The translations under genes were made by a program, and so were the position numbers. A model generated the notes under the pieces. The model ran no database searches, was not told the origin of the DNA, and was given only the letters and a program-made list of their open reading frames with translations. 13,789 nt of DNA, taken from contig JAEXBW010000047.1 in NCBI GenBank assembly GCA_023393825.1, positions 1-13,789 of the forward strand, read 5' to 3'. Positions 12,632-13,789 of the stretch are shown one piece after another. Numbering within the stretch: the first letter of the stretch is position 1; every line of letters starts with the position of its first letter. Source of the DNA: Elusimicrobiota bacterium (lineage in GTDB: Bacteria; Elusimicrobiota; Elusimicrobia; Elusimicrobiales; Elusimicrobiaceae).

Positions 12632-13789
12632 TCAATCGGGTATAGTATTTTCAAAGGCTAAAATGATTTCCGCTATTTCCGCCGCTGATTTTGCTTTTAA
12701 AATGCGGTCTTTTACCATTTTGTTAGACGATATGGAGGCAAGTTCCGCCAGTAATTTAAGCTGGGTTGCAGGCTCTTTAAACGGCGTTAAAATTAAAAAG
12801 ATAAGCTTTACTGGGCCGCCGCAGTCGGGGCCGAAGTTAATGCCTTTTTTGGATATGGCTATCGCTACCATTGATGTATCCAGCGTTGGCACTCTGGCAT
12901 GAGGGAAGGCCACGCCCTTTGTTAAAGCGCAGGACATAAGCTTTTCTCTGTTAATTATAAATTCTTGCGCCTGAGTTTTAGAAAATATCGGGCGTTCTTT
13001 ATGTACAGCGTCTAAGATTTCGTCAAAAGCGGCAAATTTTTCCGTTGCTTTTAAATTTATTATTGTAGCCGCGGGCATAAAAAATCTGCTAAGGCGGGTA
13101 GTGTTGGGCTTTTCGTATTCGTCGCGGATTTCCCCCACCAACTCTTCCAACACATCTTCCAGCGTTAACAGGCCGACAACTTGGTTTTTATCGTTACGCA
13201 CAAGCGCCTGATGCGCTCTGCTTGCCTGAAATTCGCGCAAGGCGGCTTCCACGGGTGTCTTTTCGTCCAAGTTTATCATGTGATAGGTATATTTTTCTTC
13301 TATCGGCTGGTCCGCGTGGGCGCTTAAAGCGTCTAAGGACATTTCTTTAATAAGCACATATTCCGTAGCGTCGTCTACGCTGTCTTGATACAAAGGGTAG
13401 CGGGAAAATTTGCGGTCTTTTATTATGGCAAAGTTTTCCGCCCAGGTATTGGATTTTTTAAGCGCGGATATTTTTTCGCGCGGGGTCATAATTTCTTTTA
13501 CAAGGACGCGTTCAAAATCAAAAAGGTTTTCAAACATCATTAAACGTCTTAGGGAGAATTTGCCCCCCTCTTGCGATTTGGAAAACATCATTCTTAACTC
13601 TTCCAACGATATAGGCGCTTCTTCCGCCTGCGGGTTAATGCCGAAAAGTTCTAAAGTTTTATATGCAACGCTTACTAACATCTGACGGAAAAACTTTGTT
13701 GCCAAGTGGAAGTAGTGCAACGGTATTATGACGGTGTTTAATGTTTTTTCCGGGAATTTAATGGAAAATAATTTAGGCACTTGCTCGCC
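12632..13789 (-). CDS. CNNM-CBS pair protein fused to a PTS EIIA domain (5' end outside the window)
   Basis: The frame is open to the right edge; 385 residues are visible. The GTG at 13780 is internal: the codons before it read Gly-Glu-Gln, and GEQVPKLFSIKFPEK fits the end of a CNNM/DUF21 membrane domain (GE..PK......PE). Using visible residues, 1-45 are that domain end, about 97-215 a CBS pair ending in LLTLEDVLEELVGEIRDEYE, and about 240-385 a PTS_EIIA_2 (fructose/nitrogen type) domain with GVAFPHARVPTLD, whose His297 matches the phosphorylated histidine. CNNM-CBS proteins are linked to Mg2+ or Co2+ movement and normally end with a CorC/HlyC domain; here EIIA takes that place. Regulation of ion movement by a phosphorelay is inference. 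The gene ends at a hairpin terminator. Confidence 0.88.
   Translation of the reverse strand, partial: GEQVPKLFSIKFPEKTLNTVIIPLHYFHLATKFFRQMLVSVAYKTLELFGINPQAEEAPISLEELRMMFSKSQEGGKFSLRRLMMFENLFDFERVLVKEIMTPREKISALKKSNTWAENFAIIKDRKFSRYPLYQDSVDDATEYVLIKEMSLDALSAHADQPIEEKYTYHMINLDEKTPVEAALREFQASRAHQALVRNDKNQVVGLLTLEDVLEELVGEIRDEYEKPNTTRLSRFFMPAATIINLKATEKFAAFDEILDAVHKERPIFSKTQAQEFIINREKLMSCALTKGVAFPHARVPTLDTSMVAIAISKKGINFGPDCGGPVKLIFLILTPFKEPATQLKLLAELASISSNKMVKDRILKAKSAAEIAEIILAFENTIPD

Noticed and set aside
13778..13780. GTG at 13780 as the true start of the CNNM-CBS-EIIA gene
   Set aside because: The frame stays open upstream, and the residues around it (GEQVPK...PEK) match the interior of a CNNM domain, so the gene continues outside the window.

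Overview
The window reads as chromosomal DNA of a strictly anaerobic, fermentative bacterium of moderate G+C. Every gene I can support lies on the minus strand, so transcription runs from high to low coordinates. The anchor is a three-gene cluster, hydC-hydB-hydA (4719 down to 622), for a trimeric NAD(H)-linked [FeFe] hydrogenase of the HydABC type. A lipoprotein signal peptide and a CNNM-type membrane protein fit a diderm anaerobe. A gut or host-associated Elusimicrobiota-like organism is my best guess from the overall style (hydrogen-producing fermenter, GYF-like hypothetical protein), but nothing here proves the taxon.

Layout from right to left, in transcription order. (1) 13789-12632: 3' part of a gene joining the end of a CNNM/DUF21 membrane domain, a CBS pair and a PTS EIIA domain, closed by a hairpin terminator at 12581-12603. 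(2) 12504-8574: a tight operon of an EamA/DMT permease, a HAD phosphatase, an FTCD_C-family (folate cyclodeaminase/cyclohydrolase) protein and a 535-residue all-helical protein of unknown function. The first three genes overlap by 4 bases each and the fourth follows after 9 bases. The operon seems to start from an extended -10 promoter placed so close to the permease ATG that the mRNA would be leaderless. A 986-residue single-pass membrane protein with a GYF-like N-terminus and a very long Gln/Glu/Pro-rich disordered region follows after 112 bases without an intervening terminator; a terminator at 5456-5482 ends this unit. (3) 5269-622: a small LEA14-like lipoprotein with its own TATAAT-rich promoter, then hydC, hydB and hydA, ended by a terminator at 577-610. 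(4) 51-621: about 570 bases without a credible gene, holding a near-perfect long palindrome (441-537), degenerate 60-base repeats and a pair of mutually exclusive hairpins; it looks like a non-coding or repetitive element. (5) 50-1: the first 16 codons of another gene with a textbook ribosome-binding site, running out of the window.

Functionally, HydC and HydB form the NADH/flavin module and HydA the H-cluster module of a soluble hydrogenase, which would reoxidise NADH, and probably ferredoxin, by making H2 during fermentation. The other units are accessory: a possible link between PTS-type phosphorylation and ion transport (CNNM-CBS-EIIA), small-molecule export plus phosphatase plus one-carbon chemistry (EamA-HAD-FTCD_C), and two uncharacterised structural or scaffold-like proteins. 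I see no CRISPR array, tRNA, rRNA, transposase or recognisable phage gene.
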